Shown: positions 43,554-52,369 of the stretch, piece after piece
Layout: the number at the start of each line of letters is the position of its first letter
How positions within the stretch are numbered: position 1 is the first letter of the stretch
Notes under the pieces: generated by a model
What the model saw: only the letters and a program-made list of their open reading frames with translations
What the model was told of the DNA's origin: nothing
Database searches by the model: none
Assembly (NCBI GenBank): GCA_020025275.1
Contig: JAHHSI010000008.1
Coordinates: 32,594-96,593, forward strand
Direction: 5' to 3'
DNA: 64,000 bases
From: Oscillospiraceae bacterium
GTDB taxonomy: Bacteria > Bacillota > Clostridia > Oscillospirales > Oscillospiraceae
Made by a program: the position numbers and the translations under genes

Positions 43554-43582
43554 TTGCAAACAGGCGTATTTTTCGATATGAT
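43554..43582 (+). promoter_or_regulatory. Promoter for the AI-2E family gene
   Basis: TTGCAA (43554-43559), 17-bp spacer, TATGAT (43577-43582); AGGAGG follows before the ATG at 43610. Confidence 0.7.
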
Positions 43583-43609
43583 AGAAAAAAACCACAGGAG
43601 GAAACAAGC

Positions 43610-44914
43610 ATGCGCGACAAGGCATCGTACTGGAAATGGGGACTGACCGTCTTTCTGACCGTCTGTGCCATTCTGGTGTTCTTTGATGCACTTTTTATGG
43701 AAAGCACTCTGTTGAATTTCTTCTCCAGGCTGTTGGAGATCCTCTCGCCGGTGCTCTACGGTCTGGCTCTGGCCTATCTGCTTTCCCCCATACTCAACTG
43801 GTTTGAACTGCTGATCCTCAGCACGTTCAAAAACTGCAAACTCTTCAAAAACCACGCCACCGCCTCCAACAGCTTGTGGCTGCGTGCAGCGGGCATCTTT
43901 TTGACATGGTCCGTGGTTCTCTTTATGCTGTACTTGCTGATGAGCGTCCTGATCCCTCAGCTGGCCGACAGCATCTACGCCCTCATCAGCAACGCGGAAA
44001 ACTATTACAACACCGCCTATGGCTGGGTCACCTCGCTGCTGGAAAATAACCCCGATCTCTCCCAGCAGGTCCTGCGGCTTCTGGATATGTTCCACACCAA
44101 CTCCCAGAATTTTCTGGCCGAGGAACTCCTTCCTCGGCTGCAGTCTCTGGTGGCCTCTCTGACCGACGGGCTCTGGACCGGATTGTGGGGCGTCCTGCTC
44201 TTTGCCAAGAATCTGATCATCGGCATCATCATCTCCGTCTATCTCATGGCCACCAAGGAGAAGAGCATGGCCCGCTGCTGCAAAGTCCTCTACAGCGTAT
44301 GTCGGGAAAGCGATGCCCACCTCATCATGCGCGGCGCCCGCACCACCAACAAGATCTTCAGCGGCTTTGTCCGTGGGAAGCTGCTGGACTCCCTCATCAT
44401 CGGCATCCTCTGCTTCTTCGGCTGCTCCATCCTGAAGATCCCTTATACGCCACTGGTCAGCGTGGTGGTGGGTGTCACCAACGTGATCCCCTTTTTCGGG
44501 CCCTTTCTCGGAGCCATTCCCAGTGCCTTCCTGATCCTACTGGTGGACCCCCTCAAGTGCCTTTACTTCGCCATCTTTGTTCTGCTGCTGCAGCAGCTGG
44601 ACGGTAACGTCATCGGTCCGAAGATCCTGGGCGACTCCACCGGTATGTCCAGCTTCTGGGTGATCGTGGCCATTCTGGTCGGCGGCGGGTTCTTCGGCGT
44701 CACCGGGATGTTCCTGGGCGTCCCCGTGTTCGCCTGTGTACAGGCCCTCATCAAATTTCTGGTGGATCAGCGTCTGCGCAAGCGCAATATGCCGCTGGCG
44801 GCCAGCGCCTATGTCCACCGCGATCAGGAGGCCGCTGCGGCGGCCCATGGCCCGGAGCCCTCATCGCCGCCGGAGCCGCCCGCCGAAACCTCCAACGACG
44901 ATCCCGCAAAATAA
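43610..44914 (+). CDS. AI-2E/PerM family transporter
   Basis: The 434-residue membrane protein has the family layout: two N-terminal helices, a helical soluble segment (about 90-200), and a C-terminal block with FSGFVRGKLLDSLIIGILCF, VVGVTNVIPFFGPFLGAIPS and LQQLDGNVIGPKILGDSTGM. Members are linked to autoinducer-2 export, sodium/proton exchange or unknown cargo, so no substrate is assigned. A Pro/Ala-rich cytoplasmic tail of about 35 residues ends the protein. Confidence 0.88.
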   Translation: MRDKASYWKWGLTVFLTVCAILVFFDALFMESTLLNFFSRLLEILSPVLYGLALAYLLSPILNWFELLILSTFKNCKLFKNHATASNSLWLRAAGIFLTWSVVLFMLYLLMSVLIPQLADSIYALISNAENYYNTAYGWVTSLLENNPDLSQQVLRLLDMFHTNSQNFLAEELLPRLQSLVASLTDGLWTGLWGVLLFAKNLIIGIIISVYLMATKEKSMARCCKVLYSVCRESDAHLIMRGARTTNKIFSGFVRGKLLDSLIIGILCFFGCSILKIPYTPLVSVVVGVTNVIPFFGPFLGAIPSAFLILLVDPLKCLYFAIFVLLLQQLDGNVIGPKILGDSTGMSSFWVIVAILVGGGFFGVTGMFLGVPVFACVQALIKFLVDQRLRKRNMPLAASAYVHRDQEAAAAAHGPEPSSPPEPPAETSNDDPAK

Positions 44915-44923
44915 CAGCGTCTG

Positions 44924-44955
44924 CAACGCCTTGAAGCTTCGGCTTCAAGGCGTTG
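44924..44955 (+). terminator. Terminator after the AI-2E family gene
   Basis: A 14-bp perfect stem (44924-44937 with 44942-44955, loop TTCG) is followed by TTTCTTTT. Confidence 0.85.
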
Positions 44956-45077
44956 TTTCTTTTCCCGGCCTCGCCCCGCCCTTTTCTTCCCTGTTCTTCC
45001 CACAGACGATGCACTCCAAATCTTCTCAAAACCACGCAAAGCGAAAGAGAAACCAACTGTGCAGCGGCGAAAAAGTG

Positions 45078-45086
45078 TGATATAAT
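45078..45086 (+). promoter_or_regulatory. Extended -10 promoter for the AEC transporter gene
   Basis: TGATATAAT is an extended -10 element 31 bp before the start codon. No good -35 box is visible. Confidence 0.55.
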
Positions 45087-45117
45087 GCATTTTCACAAAA
45101 ACAAAGGAGGGATGATC

Positions 45118-46029
45118 ATGCTGGCGATCCTCACCAAAGCCATCTGTCTGATCCTCATCATCGTGTTGGGGTATGTTCTGAAAAAAGTCGGTGTGTTCAA
45201 AAAAGAGGACTTCCCTATTTTTTCCCATATTGTTCTGGACATCACACTGCCCGGCGCCATCATCACCAATTTCAGCACGTTTTCGTTTGATTTTTCCATG
45301 CTGTTCCTGGCGTTTTTGGCCCTGGGCTGTTGTATCCTGCTCTCCGCCGCCGGATGGTTTCTCTTCCGCCGCCGCAGCACCGAGGACGGCGCCTTCGCCA
45401 TCATCAACTGCTCGGGCTACAACATCGGCTGCTTTACCATGCCCTACGTCCAGAGCTTCCTCGGCCCCACCGCCGTGGTGGCCGGGTACATCTTTGATGC
45501 AGGCAATGCCGTCGTTGCCAACGGCGGCGCCTACGGCGTTGCCTCTTCCCTGTCCAGCGGCGGGAAGATTTCCTTTCGCTTCGTTGGGCGCAAACTGCTG
45601 ACCTCCGTCCCGTTCATGACCTACATCACCATGCTGCTGCTCTCCTCCCTGCACGTTTCCATCCCCTCCCCCGTGGTCACACTGGCCGGGATCGCCGGCA
45701 GCGCCAACAGCTTTATGGCCATGCTGATGCTGGGGGTGGGGTTCGAGCTGTCTCTGGAGCGCCGCTATCTGTCCAAAATCGGCAAGATCCTGCTGCTTCG
45801 CTACAGCCTATCCGCTGTTTTGGCACTGGTCTTCTACTTTTTCCTCCCCTTCCCTCTGGAGATCCGGCAGGTGCTGACGGCCATCGCCTTCGGCCCCATC
45901 TGCTCCGCCGCCGTCCCCTACACCGGCAAGCTGGGCGGAGATGTCGGACTGTCCGGCGCCATCAACTCGTGCAGCATCGTCATCAGCATCGTGCTCATTA
46001 CCGCCTCACTGATGGTGATGGGGCTATAG
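45118..46029 (+). CDS. AEC family (auxin efflux carrier-like) transporter
   Basis: The 303-residue protein has about 10 spans arranged as an inverted repeat and motifs of the AEC family: VLDITLPGAIITNFSTFSFD, INCSGYNIGCFTMPYVQSFL and the C-terminal AFGPICSAAVPYTGKLGGDV. Bacterial members export or take up organic acids such as malate; the substrate here is unknown. The second of two close ATGs (45118) is chosen because it gives the normal 7-bp spacing from AGGAGG. Confidence 0.88.
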   Translation: MLAILTKAICLILIIVLGYVLKKVGVFKKEDFPIFSHIVLDITLPGAIITNFSTFSFDFSMLFLAFLALGCCILLSAAGWFLFRRRSTEDGAFAIINCSGYNIGCFTMPYVQSFLGPTAVVAGYIFDAGNAVVANGGAYGVASSLSSGGKISFRFVGRKLLTSVPFMTYITMLLLSSLHVSIPSPVVTLAGIAGSANSFMAMLMLGVGFELSLERRYLSKIGKILLLRYSLSAVLALVFYFFLPFPLEIRQVLTAIAFGPICSAAVPYTGKLGGDVGLSGAINSCSIVISIVLITASLMVMGL

Positions 46030-46121
46030 CGCTGCCATCTCCCGTCTGGAACGCAGGCTGGCCGCTGTGCGTCACTCCCCCCCATTTGGAAATTCTTCCG
46101 GGAATATCCCTATATCGATTG

Positions 46122-46154
46122 CGGAAGGCTCCTTAGAGAGCCTTCCGTTTTTTT
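46122..46154 (+). terminator. Terminator after the AEC transporter gene
   Basis: A 10-bp perfect stem (46122-46131 with 46138-46147) is followed by seven T. Confidence 0.9.
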
Positions 46155-46270
46155 GCGCCTTTGCACCGAAAAGACGCTGCCGCAGCTGCCCGGCACAGCC
46201 GGTTTTCCGGCTGCGTGGCCCCGCAAGGCGGTATTGGATAAAATTTTTTCCATCCATGAAAATTCTCTGT

Positions 46271-46293
46271 CACCTTTTCCTATCCACGACGTC
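46271..46293 (+). promoter_or_regulatory. Candidate ECF-sigma promoter upstream of the MBOAT gene
   Basis: GTCACCTTTT with CACC at 46271-46274 and CGTC at 46290-46293, separated by 15 bp, resembles ECF-type promoters (CAAC...CGTC) used by SigV/SigM-like factors. A TATAAT at 46296-46301 without a -35 box could also serve sigma-A. The assignment depends on the linked sigma factor gene and is inference. Confidence 0.4.
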
Positions 46294-46327
46294 TATATAA
46301 TAGGTCAAATAGAACAGGCGGTGTCAT

Positions 46328-47722
46328 ATGGTTTTTAGTAGTCTTCCCTTTCTCTATTGCTTCATGCCCCTCTTTTTCCTCGGGTACTATGCCGTCCCTG
46401 CCCGGATGCGCAACGGTATCCTGCTGCTGGGCAGTCTTTGTTTTTACGCCGTGGGCACATGGAAAACACCGGGGCATTTTTTTCTCTTTCTGCTCAGTAT
46501 GTCCGTGGATTATTTCGTTGGACGGGGCATGGAACATTTTCCGCAGAAGAAAAAGGCCCTTCTCTGGTCTGGGATCCTCTTCCACGTTTTCTGTCTTGGT
46601 TTTTTCAAATATGTTTCGTTTGTGGTCGGAGAGCTCTCCGCTTTCTTTACCGGGCATGGACTGTCCCTGCACATCCTTCTCCCTATCGGCATTTCCTTCT
46701 ACACGTTTCAAGGGCTGTCCTACGTGATCGATGTCTATCGGGGCACCGTGGCTCCGGAGAAGAATCCCGTGCATTTCTTTGTGTATCTGTCCATGTTTCC
46801 CCAGCTGATCGCAGGCCCCATCGTCACCTATCCCGAGGTCCGGCAGGAGCTGTCCCGACGGACCATCACCAAAAGCGACATCAGCCGTGGACTGGGCGTT
46901 TTTATCTTCGGTATGGGACTCAAGGTGCTCTTGGCCAATCCCATCGGCAAGCTGTGGGGTGATGTCACCGCCATCGGCTTTGAGAGCATCTCCACTCCTC
47001 TGGCCTGGATGGCCGCCGTGGCTTTTTCCCTGCAGCTCTTCTTTGACTTCTACGGCTACTCGCTCATGGCCATCGGTCTGGGGCAGATGCTGGGTTTCCG
47101 CCTGCCCACCAACTTCGACTTCCCCTATCTCGCCCGCTCCATGACGGAGTTCTGGCGGCGCTGGCACATCACACTGGGCAACTGGTTCCGGGAATACGTC
47201 TACGTCCCCTTAGGCGGCAACCGGAACGGGCGCAGCGCCACCATCCGCAATCTGCTCATCGTCTGGCTGCTGACCGGGATCTGGCACGGGGCCGGCTACA
47301 ACTTTCTTTTATGGGGCTTCGTCCTCTTCCTGCTCATCGCTCTGGAAAAATACGGCTATGGCCAGCTGCTCCACCGCCGCCCCGTCCTCGGACACCTCTA
47401 TATGGCGCTGCTGATCCCCCTGACGTGGGCCATCTTTGCCATCGATGACATGGGGCAGCTGGGTGTGTTTTTTTCCCGGCTCTTCCCCTTCTTCGGACAG
47501 GGGCCGTGGTCCTCATTCCGCTATGATTACCTCAAATACTGGCACCTCTACGCCCCCTTTTTCCTGGTGGGGTTCCTGTTCATCACCAGACTGCCTTACT
47601 GCTTGCTGCAGCGCATCCACTCCAAGGCCGCTTTGTGGCTGATCCGTCTGGCCATCTTGGCCTCGTGCACCTATTTCATGTATCGTGGGCTGAATGATCC
47701 CTTTTTGTATTTTCGTTTTTAA
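46328..47722 (+). CDS. MBOAT-family membrane O-acyltransferase (AlgI/PatA/DltB-like)
   Basis: The 464-residue protein has about 11 spans and the MBOAT hallmarks: GISFYTFQGLSYVIDVYRG, FPQLIAGPIV, the conserved MTEFWRRWHITLGNWFREYV and the catalytic-histidine motif TGIWHGAGYNFLLWG. Such enzymes move acyl groups, usually acetyl, across the membrane for transfer to envelope polymers. It is the first gene of a four-gene set with an SGNH lipoprotein that could take the acyl group to peptidoglycan or a polysaccharide. The acceptor is not known. Confidence 0.92.
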   Translation: MVFSSLPFLYCFMPLFFLGYYAVPARMRNGILLLGSLCFYAVGTWKTPGHFFLFLLSMSVDYFVGRGMEHFPQKKKALLWSGILFHVFCLGFFKYVSFVVGELSAFFTGHGLSLHILLPIGISFYTFQGLSYVIDVYRGTVAPEKNPVHFFVYLSMFPQLIAGPIVTYPEVRQELSRRTITKSDISRGLGVFIFGMGLKVLLANPIGKLWGDVTAIGFESISTPLAWMAAVAFSLQLFFDFYGYSLMAIGLGQMLGFRLPTNFDFPYLARSMTEFWRRWHITLGNWFREYVYVPLGGNRNGRSATIRNLLIVWLLTGIWHGAGYNFLLWGFVLFLLIALEKYGYGQLLHRRPVLGHLYMALLIPLTWAIFAIDDMGQLGVFFSRLFPFFGQGPWSSFRYDYLKYWHLYAPFFLVGFLFITRLPYCLLQRIHSKAALWLIRLAILASCTYFMYRGLNDPFLYFRF

Positions 47723-47734
47723 GGAGTTGCTACC

Positions 47735-48520
47735 ATGAAAAATTTTCTCAACCGTTTTCTGTCCGCCGCCCTGCTGTTGCTGCTGGTCCTGTCCGTTGCC
47801 GGCTGTGGTCCCGCCGCCCCAGAAGCGCCCCCTGTACAGCCTGACACGCCCCCTGCCGTTCAGGATGAAACTCAACCGCCGGAAGACCCGCAGCCGGTCC
47901 AGCCCGTTCCGGAGCCTCCTGCGCCGTCAGAGCCGGTGGAACCGCTCAGCATGGATGACGCTCTCTTCATCGGCGACTCCCGTGTGACCGGGCTCATGGA
48001 GTACTCCGGCCTCAATGCCGACTTCTTTACCTGCGAGGGCATGAGCGTCTACAACATTCACGACAAGCCCCTTTCTGTCCCCAATGTGGGCAAAATGACG
48101 CTGACGGAATTGCTGTCCAACAAGTCTTATGGTAAAATCTATCTGATGCTGGGCATCAATGAATTGGGATATAATCTGGATCGGACCATCAACACATACA
48201 GTGAGCTGGTGAACACCGTGCGCCAAATGCAGCCCAACGCCACACTTTTTATCATGGCGAACCTTCACGTCACGGAGGCCATGTCCTCCTCCCACGACTA
48301 TATCCACAATTCTACCATCGATGTCTTTAATCAGCGGCTTTTCCAGCTGACCGACGGGAAAACCATCTTCTATCTGGACGTTAACCCAGAGTTTGATGAC
48401 GGGCACGGAAATCTGGCCCCGGAGTATACCTCGGATGGCGCTCACCCGTATGCCAAGCACTATATTCATTGGGGAGAGTGGATTGCCATGCAGTCCGCCG
48501 TTGTGATCAAGGAGGAATAG
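47735..48520 (+). CDS. SGNH/GDSL-family envelope lipoprotein
   Basis: The 261-residue protein has a lipoprotein signal (LLLLVLSVAGC), a Pro/Glu-rich spacer of about 45 residues and an SGNH hydrolase fold with block I FIGDSRVTGLMEYSG, block III LGINELG and block V DGAHPYAKHY. With the upstream MBOAT it resembles PatA/PatB or DltB/DltD-type pairs, where the extracellular SGNH protein acts as acetyltransferase or esterase. It starts 12 bp after the MBOAT stop. Confidence 0.87.
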   Translation: MKNFLNRFLSAALLLLLVLSVAGCGPAAPEAPPVQPDTPPAVQDETQPPEDPQPVQPVPEPPAPSEPVEPLSMDDALFIGDSRVTGLMEYSGLNADFFTCEGMSVYNIHDKPLSVPNVGKMTLTELLSNKSYGKIYLMLGINELGYNLDRTINTYSELVNTVRQMQPNATLFIMANLHVTEAMSSSHDYIHNSTIDVFNQRLFQLTDGKTIFYLDVNPEFDDGHGNLAPEYTSDGAHPYAKHYIHWGEWIAMQSAVVIKEE

Positions 48521-48527
48521 TTGTACG

Positions 48528-49013
48528 ATGTCCTGTGACGAATTTTGCGAAAAGGTCCAGCTGTATCAGTCCACCATGTACGCCTTGGCCTTCTCCATGT
48601 TGCGCAATGATGAAGATGCGGCAGACGCCATCAGCGAGGCCATTGTCAAAGCTTACGGCAGCCTTTCACAGTTGAAGTCACCCCGCTCTTTTCGTGCCTG
48701 GCTTCTGAAAATTTTACGCAACACCTGCCTGGGAATGCTCCGCAGCCGGCCGCAGACCCTGGCACTGGAGGAAGATGCCGCCCTGCCCGAACCGACCGGT
48801 CGTGTGGATCTGTCCACCAAGCTGGTGCTCCGTGAGGCTGTGGAGCGGCTGCACCAGCCCTATCGGACCGTTGTCTTTCTCTTTTACTATGAGGGGCTGT
48901 CTATTTTGGAAATCTCCCAAATCACCGGAAGCTCCGTCCTTGCGGTGCGAAAGCAGCTCTCCCGGGCAAGAGAGATGCTGCAAAAGTCTTTAAAGAAGGA
49001 GGATTTTTTCTGA
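48528..49013 (+). CDS. ECF sigma factor (SigV-like by context)
   Basis: The 161-residue protein has region 2 (MYALAFSMLRNDEDAADAIS, then EAIVKAYGSLSQLKSPRSFR) and region 4 (YEGLSILEISQITGSSVLAV), the compact ECF layout. It begins 7 bp after the SGNH gene and its stop overlaps the next start by one base (TGATG). The partner is an RsiV-like anti-sigma factor, so I read it as the SigV-type regulator of this envelope module. Confidence 0.88.
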   Translation: MSCDEFCEKVQLYQSTMYALAFSMLRNDEDAADAISEAIVKAYGSLSQLKSPRSFRAWLLKILRNTCLGMLRSRPQTLALEEDAALPEPTGRVDLSTKLVLREAVERLHQPYRTVVFLFYYEGLSILEISQITGSSVLAVRKQLSRAREMLQKSLKKEDFF

Positions 49014-49912
49014 TGAATCAACTTGATCGAACGCTGCATCACATGGCAGACAAAGAAAAAATCGAAATGCCCGATTCGGTCCAACAACGGATCGCCGCAA
49101 CGCTTGCCTCCCTGCCCCGCACACAAACCGCCTCCGTCAAGCGAGTCCTCGTGCGCAGCCGTCTGGCTCTGGCTGCGGCCTGCCTCGCCGTTTTCCTGCT
49201 CTTCATTATGCCGAACGTCAGCGTGGCGTATGCCCAGTCCATGGAAAAGATTCCCATCATCGGCGATCTCATCCGGGTCGTCACGATCCGCAATTATTTT
49301 TACACCGACCCCACCCACGAAATGAACGTGGAGGTCCCCAACATCGCCGACGCATCCGACAACAGCGCCGCTGACCGGATCAATCAGGATGTCGACGCCC
49401 TCACGCAGCAGCTGGTGGACCAGTTTTACAGCGAGATGGAGGGCATCGGCGCCCAGGGCCACGGCTCCCTCTTTACCGACTATATGGTGCAGACCAACAC
49501 CCCCCGTTGGTTCACCCTGAAGCTCTCCGTACACATCACCGCCGGCAGCGGTTTCAGCTATTTCAAATACTATCACATTGACCGCACCACCGGCCGCACG
49601 GTTAAACTGGCTGATCTGTTCACCACGCCCGATTTCAACAAGGTCATTGTGGAAAATATCAAAGAGCAGATGCGCCAGCGCATGGCCGACGACGAAAACG
49701 TCAGCTACTTCATCAAAACCGCCGGGTTTGGCTTCGACTTTGCCAATGTGGACCCGGCACACAACTTCTACTTCAACGACGAGGGCGATCTGGTCATCCC
49801 CTTCGACAAGTACGAAGTGGCTCCCGGCTCCATGGGCTGTCCGGAATTTACCATTCCCAAGGACGTGATCGCCCCGATCCTCAAAGATGAATTTCAAAAT
49901 ATTCTGCCCTGA
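49013..49912 (+). CDS. RsiV-like anti-sigma factor (DUF3298 domain)
   Basis: The 299-residue protein has a short cytoplasmic N-terminal part, one membrane helix (about 52-67, LALAAACLAVFLLFIM) and an extracellular part. That part ends in a DUF3298-type domain (FKYYHIDRTTGRTVKLADLF, then YFNDEGDLVIPFDKYEVAPG). This is the layout of RsiV, which in Bacillus binds lysozyme and is then cleaved to release SigV. Lysozyme binding by this protein is inferred from the family only. Confidence 0.83.
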   Translation: MNQLDRTLHHMADKEKIEMPDSVQQRIAATLASLPRTQTASVKRVLVRSRLALAAACLAVFLLFIMPNVSVAYAQSMEKIPIIGDLIRVVTIRNYFYTDPTHEMNVEVPNIADASDNSAADRINQDVDALTQQLVDQFYSEMEGIGAQGHGSLFTDYMVQTNTPRWFTLKLSVHITAGSGFSYFKYYHIDRTTGRTVKLADLFTTPDFNKVIVENIKEQMRQRMADDENVSYFIKTAGFGFDFANVDPAHNFYFNDEGDLVIPFDKYEVAPGSMGCPEFTIPKDVIAPILKDEFQNILP

Positions 49913-49944
49913 CCTCCGGCCGCCCTCTTGGCCGGACACAACGG

Positions 49945-49980
49945 AAAAGTCCGCCGGATCCTCTGATCCGGCGGACTTTT
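49945..49980 (+). terminator. Terminator of the MBOAT-SGNH-sigma-RsiV operon
   Basis: A 16-bp perfect stem (49945-49960 with 49965-49980, loop CTCT) ends in a T run. Confidence 0.9.
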
Positions 49981-49999
49981 TGCCGATCTCACTTTTTTG

Positions 50000-50028
50000 T
50001 TGACAGAACCGTTGGCTTATGCTATTCT
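50000..50028 (+). promoter_or_regulatory. Promoter for the Xre-DUF3169 operon
   Basis: Perfect TTGACA (50000-50005), 17-bp spacer, TATTCT (50023-50028). Confidence 0.7.
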
Positions 50029-50030
50029 TT

Positions 50031-50050
50031 ATGACAATGATAGTTGTCAT
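50031..50050. promoter_or_regulatory. Palindromic operator downstream of the Xre promoter
   Basis: ATGACAA (50031-50037) and TTGTCAT (50044-50050) form a perfect inverted repeat just after the -10 box, where an autoregulating Xre repressor would bind. Confidence 0.65.
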
Positions 50051-50088
50051 TTTGACAAAGAAAGGCGTCATTGCGAAGGAGGAAGTCT

Positions 50089-50313
50089 ATGCCCTTAGAA
50101 AACCACCTCAAAGAATATCGTGCCCGTCTGGGTGTAAATCAGCAGGAAATGGGCCGTTTGGCCGGCGTTTCCCGCCAGACCATCAGCCAAATCGAGCGAG
50201 GCGACTACTCGCCCTCGGTCACACTGGCCCTCAAGCTGGCGAAACTGTGCAGCACAACTGTCGAACATCTATTTGTCTATAAGGAGGACACCGATCATGA
50301 AACAGATGCCTGA
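50089..50313 (+). CDS. Xre-family HTH regulator
   Basis: The 74-residue protein is little more than one Cro/C1-type helix-turn-helix (LGVNQQEMGRLAGVSRQTIS, then QIERGDYSPSVTLALKLAKL). AAGGAGGAAG precedes the ATG at 50089. Its 3' end overlaps the next gene by 17 bp. Such stand-alone Xre proteins next to DUF3169 proteins are common in Firmicutes; the palindrome in its leader suggests autorepression. Confidence 0.9.
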   Translation: MPLENHLKEYRARLGVNQQEMGRLAGVSRQTISQIERGDYSPSVTLALKLAKLCSTTVEHLFVYKEDTDHETDA

Positions 50314-51055
50314 AAAAAACGATAACCAAAAAGCTTTTCCGAAATTTATCCTGACTCTGCTCCTGTGCGCTCTGCTGGGTGGTGTTCTTGGCTTTGCCAC
50401 GGGTCTTTTCGGAAGTACCGCTCTGCCGGAAACCATCGCAGACAAACTCTATGAGCTGCTTGCCGCCGTGCTGCCCTGGTCCATCTGGGTCAGCAGTGCA
50501 CTGCTGCTGGGCGGCAGCGCCCTGCAATGCCGCAAGGCCTACACGCTGTTCGCCGGTTGGGACGGCGAGGATGAGGCGCACATCGAGCGCGCAGAGAGCG
50601 CCATCAACCGAGTCTCCCTGCTCCTGAATATCGCCATGATCCTCAGCTTTTTCTTTTTTGGTGCCGGGGTCCAGCCGCAGCTGGCTCCCTCCCACTTCCT
50701 TCTTTTCCTGCTGTCCTTTCTTCTTACGATGGCAGGACAGATTTTCCTGAGCCAAAAAATCGTGGATCTGGCAAAAAAAATCAATCCGGAGAAGCAAGGC
50801 AGTGTCTATGACATGAAATTCCAGAAAACATGGCTGGACAGCTGCGACGAAAATGAACAGCGCCAGATCGGGCAGGCCTCCCTCAAAGCCTTTCAATCGG
50901 TCAACTACGCCTGTCTGGGCCTGTGGATAGTACTGATTGTCCTGAGCATGACCGGCAATATCGGCGTGCTGCCCATCCTTACGGTCACTCTGCTCTGGGG
51001 TGTCAATATGGTGTCCTACCTGGTAGAGGCCATCCGCATGGGCCGCCGATCCTGA
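50297..51055 (+). CDS. DUF3169-family membrane protein
   Basis: The 252-residue protein has about six hydrophobic segments in three pairs (FILTLLLCALLGGVLGFATG; SIWVSSALLLGGSALQC; LLLNIAMILSFFFFGAG; and others), with a charged stretch near DGEDEAHIERAESAINRVSL. It resembles DUF3169 proteins, for which I know no established function. The start overlaps the Xre gene by 17 bp with GGAGG upstream, so the two form an operon. Confidence 0.75.
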   Translation: MKQMPEKNDNQKAFPKFILTLLLCALLGGVLGFATGLFGSTALPETIADKLYELLAAVLPWSIWVSSALLLGGSALQCRKAYTLFAGWDGEDEAHIERAESAINRVSLLLNIAMILSFFFFGAGVQPQLAPSHFLLFLLSFLLTMAGQIFLSQKIVDLAKKINPEKQGSVYDMKFQKTWLDSCDENEQRQIGQASLKAFQSVNYACLGLWIVLIVLSMTGNIGVLPILTVTLLWGVNMVSYLVEAIRMGRRS

Positions 51056-51140
51056 GCCTTGCGCCAAGGCCGGTCACAACGACCACCGCCCCCACCGGAC
51101 AGCCCCATTGTCCTGACCGGAAACAGCCCCGATACCCTTC

Positions 51141-51175
51141 CCTCTGCCGCCGGAAACAGCGGCAGAGGTTTTTTT
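51141..51175 (+). terminator. Terminator after the DUF3169 gene
   Basis: A 10-bp perfect stem (51141-51150 with 51159-51168) is followed by seven T. Confidence 0.88.
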
Positions 51176-51231
51176 CTACAGAAACCTCCGCCGCAGGCCG
51201 CTGGCTGTCGGCGGCAGCACCGACCGAAAAA

Positions 51232-51262
51232 AGAGCGGCGCAGCCTGATGCTGCACCGCTCT
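51232..51262 (-). terminator. Terminator for the minus-strand membrane protein gene
   Basis: A 12-bp stem with one mismatch (51232-51243 with 51251-51262) is followed by six T on the minus strand. No gene is seen between 51056 and 51389. Confidence 0.8.
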
Positions 51263-51389
51263 ATCGTTTGGAAAAGCCTGTTTTTGCTCCGGTGTCCGTG
51301 CATATGCCGACGGCAGCCGACCCAGTCCTCCTGTGTTCTCTGGCGCTCTCTTGCGGCTGTCACCGGCCCGGCCCTTCACAAGCGGCGCT

Positions 51390-52262
51390 TCAGCGCACAC
51401 ACATCTCCTCGTCCGTCTCCCGCCGCTTGGTGCTTCTCTTCCAAGGGGACGGAAGCCACTTGGCAACCGGGAGATCCACGGCACACACCATCTTGAAAAT
51501 CCACACAAACCCCAGCATCACCAAAATCGGGATGAGACAGCAGGTGACGATCATCACTGCCAGTGCCTCAAAGAGATGGCTGACCGTATTCTCCGCCGTT
51601 TTCAGCCACTGGGACAAGGTGGTTTTCACCGTGTCTCCGATATGGATCGTCCAGTCCTTCATGGTCTGGAACCATGATTTCTCCTCGCTTCCCTCCGGCA
51701 TCTGCTGTGTGATCTCTTCCATGTCCTCCGACAGATCTTTCGCTGAGTCGATGGTAGCCTGAATGGACGCCTCATACGTCTGCTCAATCAGGTCTGACAC
51801 TTTCACACCCGCCGGAATCAGCAGGAAAATCGCCAGAGAAAATACCACCAATTTGCGGGCAAGGCGCACAAAGCCCTCTTTAGCGACCACCGCATACGCC
51901 GCATAAAGCGCACACGCCAAGGGGATCAGCACCTTAAAGGCCGCATAGCCCGTAATGGTCAGGAGATACTTCTCCAAGTAAAGTGCGCACAGCACGATCA
52001 GAAAGCCGGAGCTGACATCCGCCAGCTTCTCCGCAATCGGCGTGCCCACGTCCCCGGGCAGCAGCGTGACCAGTGCCGAGGCCGCCGTGGAGGCGGTGGT
52101 CAGCTCCAAGACCGTCTTTTCTTTTTCTTCCAAGGACGCAATAGACTCCCTGTGGAAATCCGGGGAACTGGCCCAGTGTGCCAATGGAAAAAAGGAGATG
52201 ATCCCCACCATAATGGGCACCAACAGCAGCAGGAGCCCTCGTTGCTCTTTCAAAAATTTCAT
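51390..52262 (-). CDS. Polytopic membrane protein of unknown function
   Basis: The 290-residue protein has an N-terminal helix (GLLLLLVPIMVGIISFFPLA), an outer loop, three or four central helices (LIVLCALYLEKYLLTITGYA, LIPLACALYAAYAVVA, LVVFSLAIFLLIPAGV), a long polar helical segment (about 155-220) and a final helix (VMIVTCCLIPILVMLGFVWI) with a basic tail. I do not recognise a family with confidence. It is monocistronic with a good promoter and an approximately 100-nt leader. Confidence 0.6.
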   Translation of the reverse strand: MKFLKEQRGLLLLLVPIMVGIISFFPLAHWASSPDFHRESIASLEEKEKTVLELTTASTAASALVTLLPGDVGTPIAEKLADVSSGFLIVLCALYLEKYLLTITGYAAFKVLIPLACALYAAYAVVAKEGFVRLARKLVVFSLAIFLLIPAGVKVSDLIEQTYEASIQATIDSAKDLSEDMEEITQQMPEGSEEKSWFQTMKDWTIHIGDTVKTTLSQWLKTAENTVSHLFEALAVMIVTCCLIPILVMLGFVWIFKMVCAVDLPVAKWLPSPWKRSTKRRETDEEMCVR

Positions 52263-52369
52263 ACGTTATTTCTCCCCACACCTGCCGCACACAGCCGACA
52301 TGGCGCTGCTTGGCCCTCGGCTCCGGACACGGCGGTTTCATCTCTTTCTTGGTTTTCGCTTCCGGGATT

